Source: Bradyrhizobium sp. G127 (GTDB taxonomy: Bacteria; Pseudomonadota; Alphaproteobacteria; Rhizobiales; Xanthobacteraceae). From it: a DNA stretch of 64,000 bases. The stretch spans positions 62,001 through 126,000 of the forward strand of contig NZ_JAKFGN010000002.1 of assembly GCF_021502575.1 (NCBI RefSeq), in the 5' to 3' direction. The stretch's first letter is position 1, and the number at the start of each line of letters is the position of its first letter. Positions 63,926 to 64,000 of the stretch are shown here, piece by piece. The translations under genes and the position numbers were made by a program. Under the pieces are notes generated by a model. It did no database searches. It had not been told where the DNA came from and saw nothing but the letters and a program-made list of their open reading frames with translations.

Positions 63926-64000
63926 GCAATGTCGCCGAAAAACGCCTCCCAACACTTGCGAGCAGCGACCTCATCCTGAACGCATTGCCGAATCCGGTGA
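63922..64000 (+). CDS. ntrB: Nitrogen regulation sensor kinase NtrB, 3' partial
   Basis: Only the first 26 codons are in the window, ending in [10 protein letters not shown], which is the start of the NtrB PAS domain. The call rests on this short match, the ATGA overlap with dusB and the well-known dusB-ntrB-ntrC order. NtrB phosphorylates NtrC under nitrogen limitation. Confidence 0.8.
   Translation, partial: MSNVAEKRLPTLASSDLILNALPNPV

Overview
The window is a 64 kb piece of a high-GC alphaproteobacterial chromosome. It most likely comes from the Nitrobacteraceae (Bradyrhizobium, Afipia, Rhodopseudomonas, Nitrobacter group). This assignment rests on gene neighbourhoods and gene types, not on a 16S gene. 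The supporting features are dusB running directly into ntrB, fused ispDF beside cinA, lipA next to a coq10-like gene, popZ upstream of valS, pcm upstream of a TolC-family gene, the AapJQMP amino-acid transporter, an NDUFS4-like complex I subunit, and palindromic intergenic repeats of the kind common in Rhizobiales. Nearly all of it is ordinary core chromosome.

Layout. Positions 1-3150 hold the end of a two-domain cold-shock protein, a DUF192 protein, tRNA-Pro, an OpgC-type membrane protein and an NDUFS4-like subunit. Positions 3416-8761 are a leucine-catabolism (liu) operon: both methylcrotonyl-CoA carboxylase subunits, methylglutaconyl-CoA hydratase and HMG-CoA lyase. Positions 8900-10450 hold small genes (an MXKDX pentapeptide protein, a DUF6481 protein, two hypotheticals) and tRNA-Arg. 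Positions 10776-18256 hold a bacterial alpha-2-macroglobulin coupled to penicillin-binding protein 1C. Positions 18307-22053 are an envelope glycolipid operon (ArnT-like glycosyltransferase, PAP2 phosphatase, polyprenyl-phosphate sugar transferase, LAB_N protein). Positions 22206-29365 hold cystathionine beta-lyase, divergent from aapJQMP, then cysteine synthase. Positions 29514-32927 are a lipid-modification cluster (Cfa-like methyltransferase, DUF1365, FAD oxidoreductase). Positions 33190-42349 are a four-gene RND efflux operon with two inner-membrane pumps. Positions 42411-47226 hold an SbmA/YddA-like ABC transporter, a DTW-domain tRNA-modifying enzyme, small membrane proteins, tRNA-Asn and an outer-membrane beta-barrel protein.

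The clear accessory segment lies between tRNA-Cys and position 49650. It is visibly AT-richer than its surroundings: a hand count gives 45% G+C at 48121-48180, against 68% at 36121-36180 in the efflux operon. It encodes a 535-residue P-loop plus deoxycytidylate-deaminase protein of the anti-phage dCTP deaminase (AvcD/DCD) type, and a small convergent unknown ORF. This is the best candidate for a defence system here. Positions 49678-64000 return to core genes: two hypotheticals, pcm, TolC-family gene, popZ, valS, an MFS transporter, a 3-methyladenine glycosylase, lipA, coq10/ratA-like, cinA, ispDF, dusB and the first codons of ntrB.

Other points of interest are a palindromic repeat translated in frame at the N-terminus of PbpC, a hairpin that would mask the ribosome binding site of the outer-membrane protein gene, a collagen-like tail on the efflux adaptor, a cinA 3' end antisense to coq10, and several operator-like palindromes.
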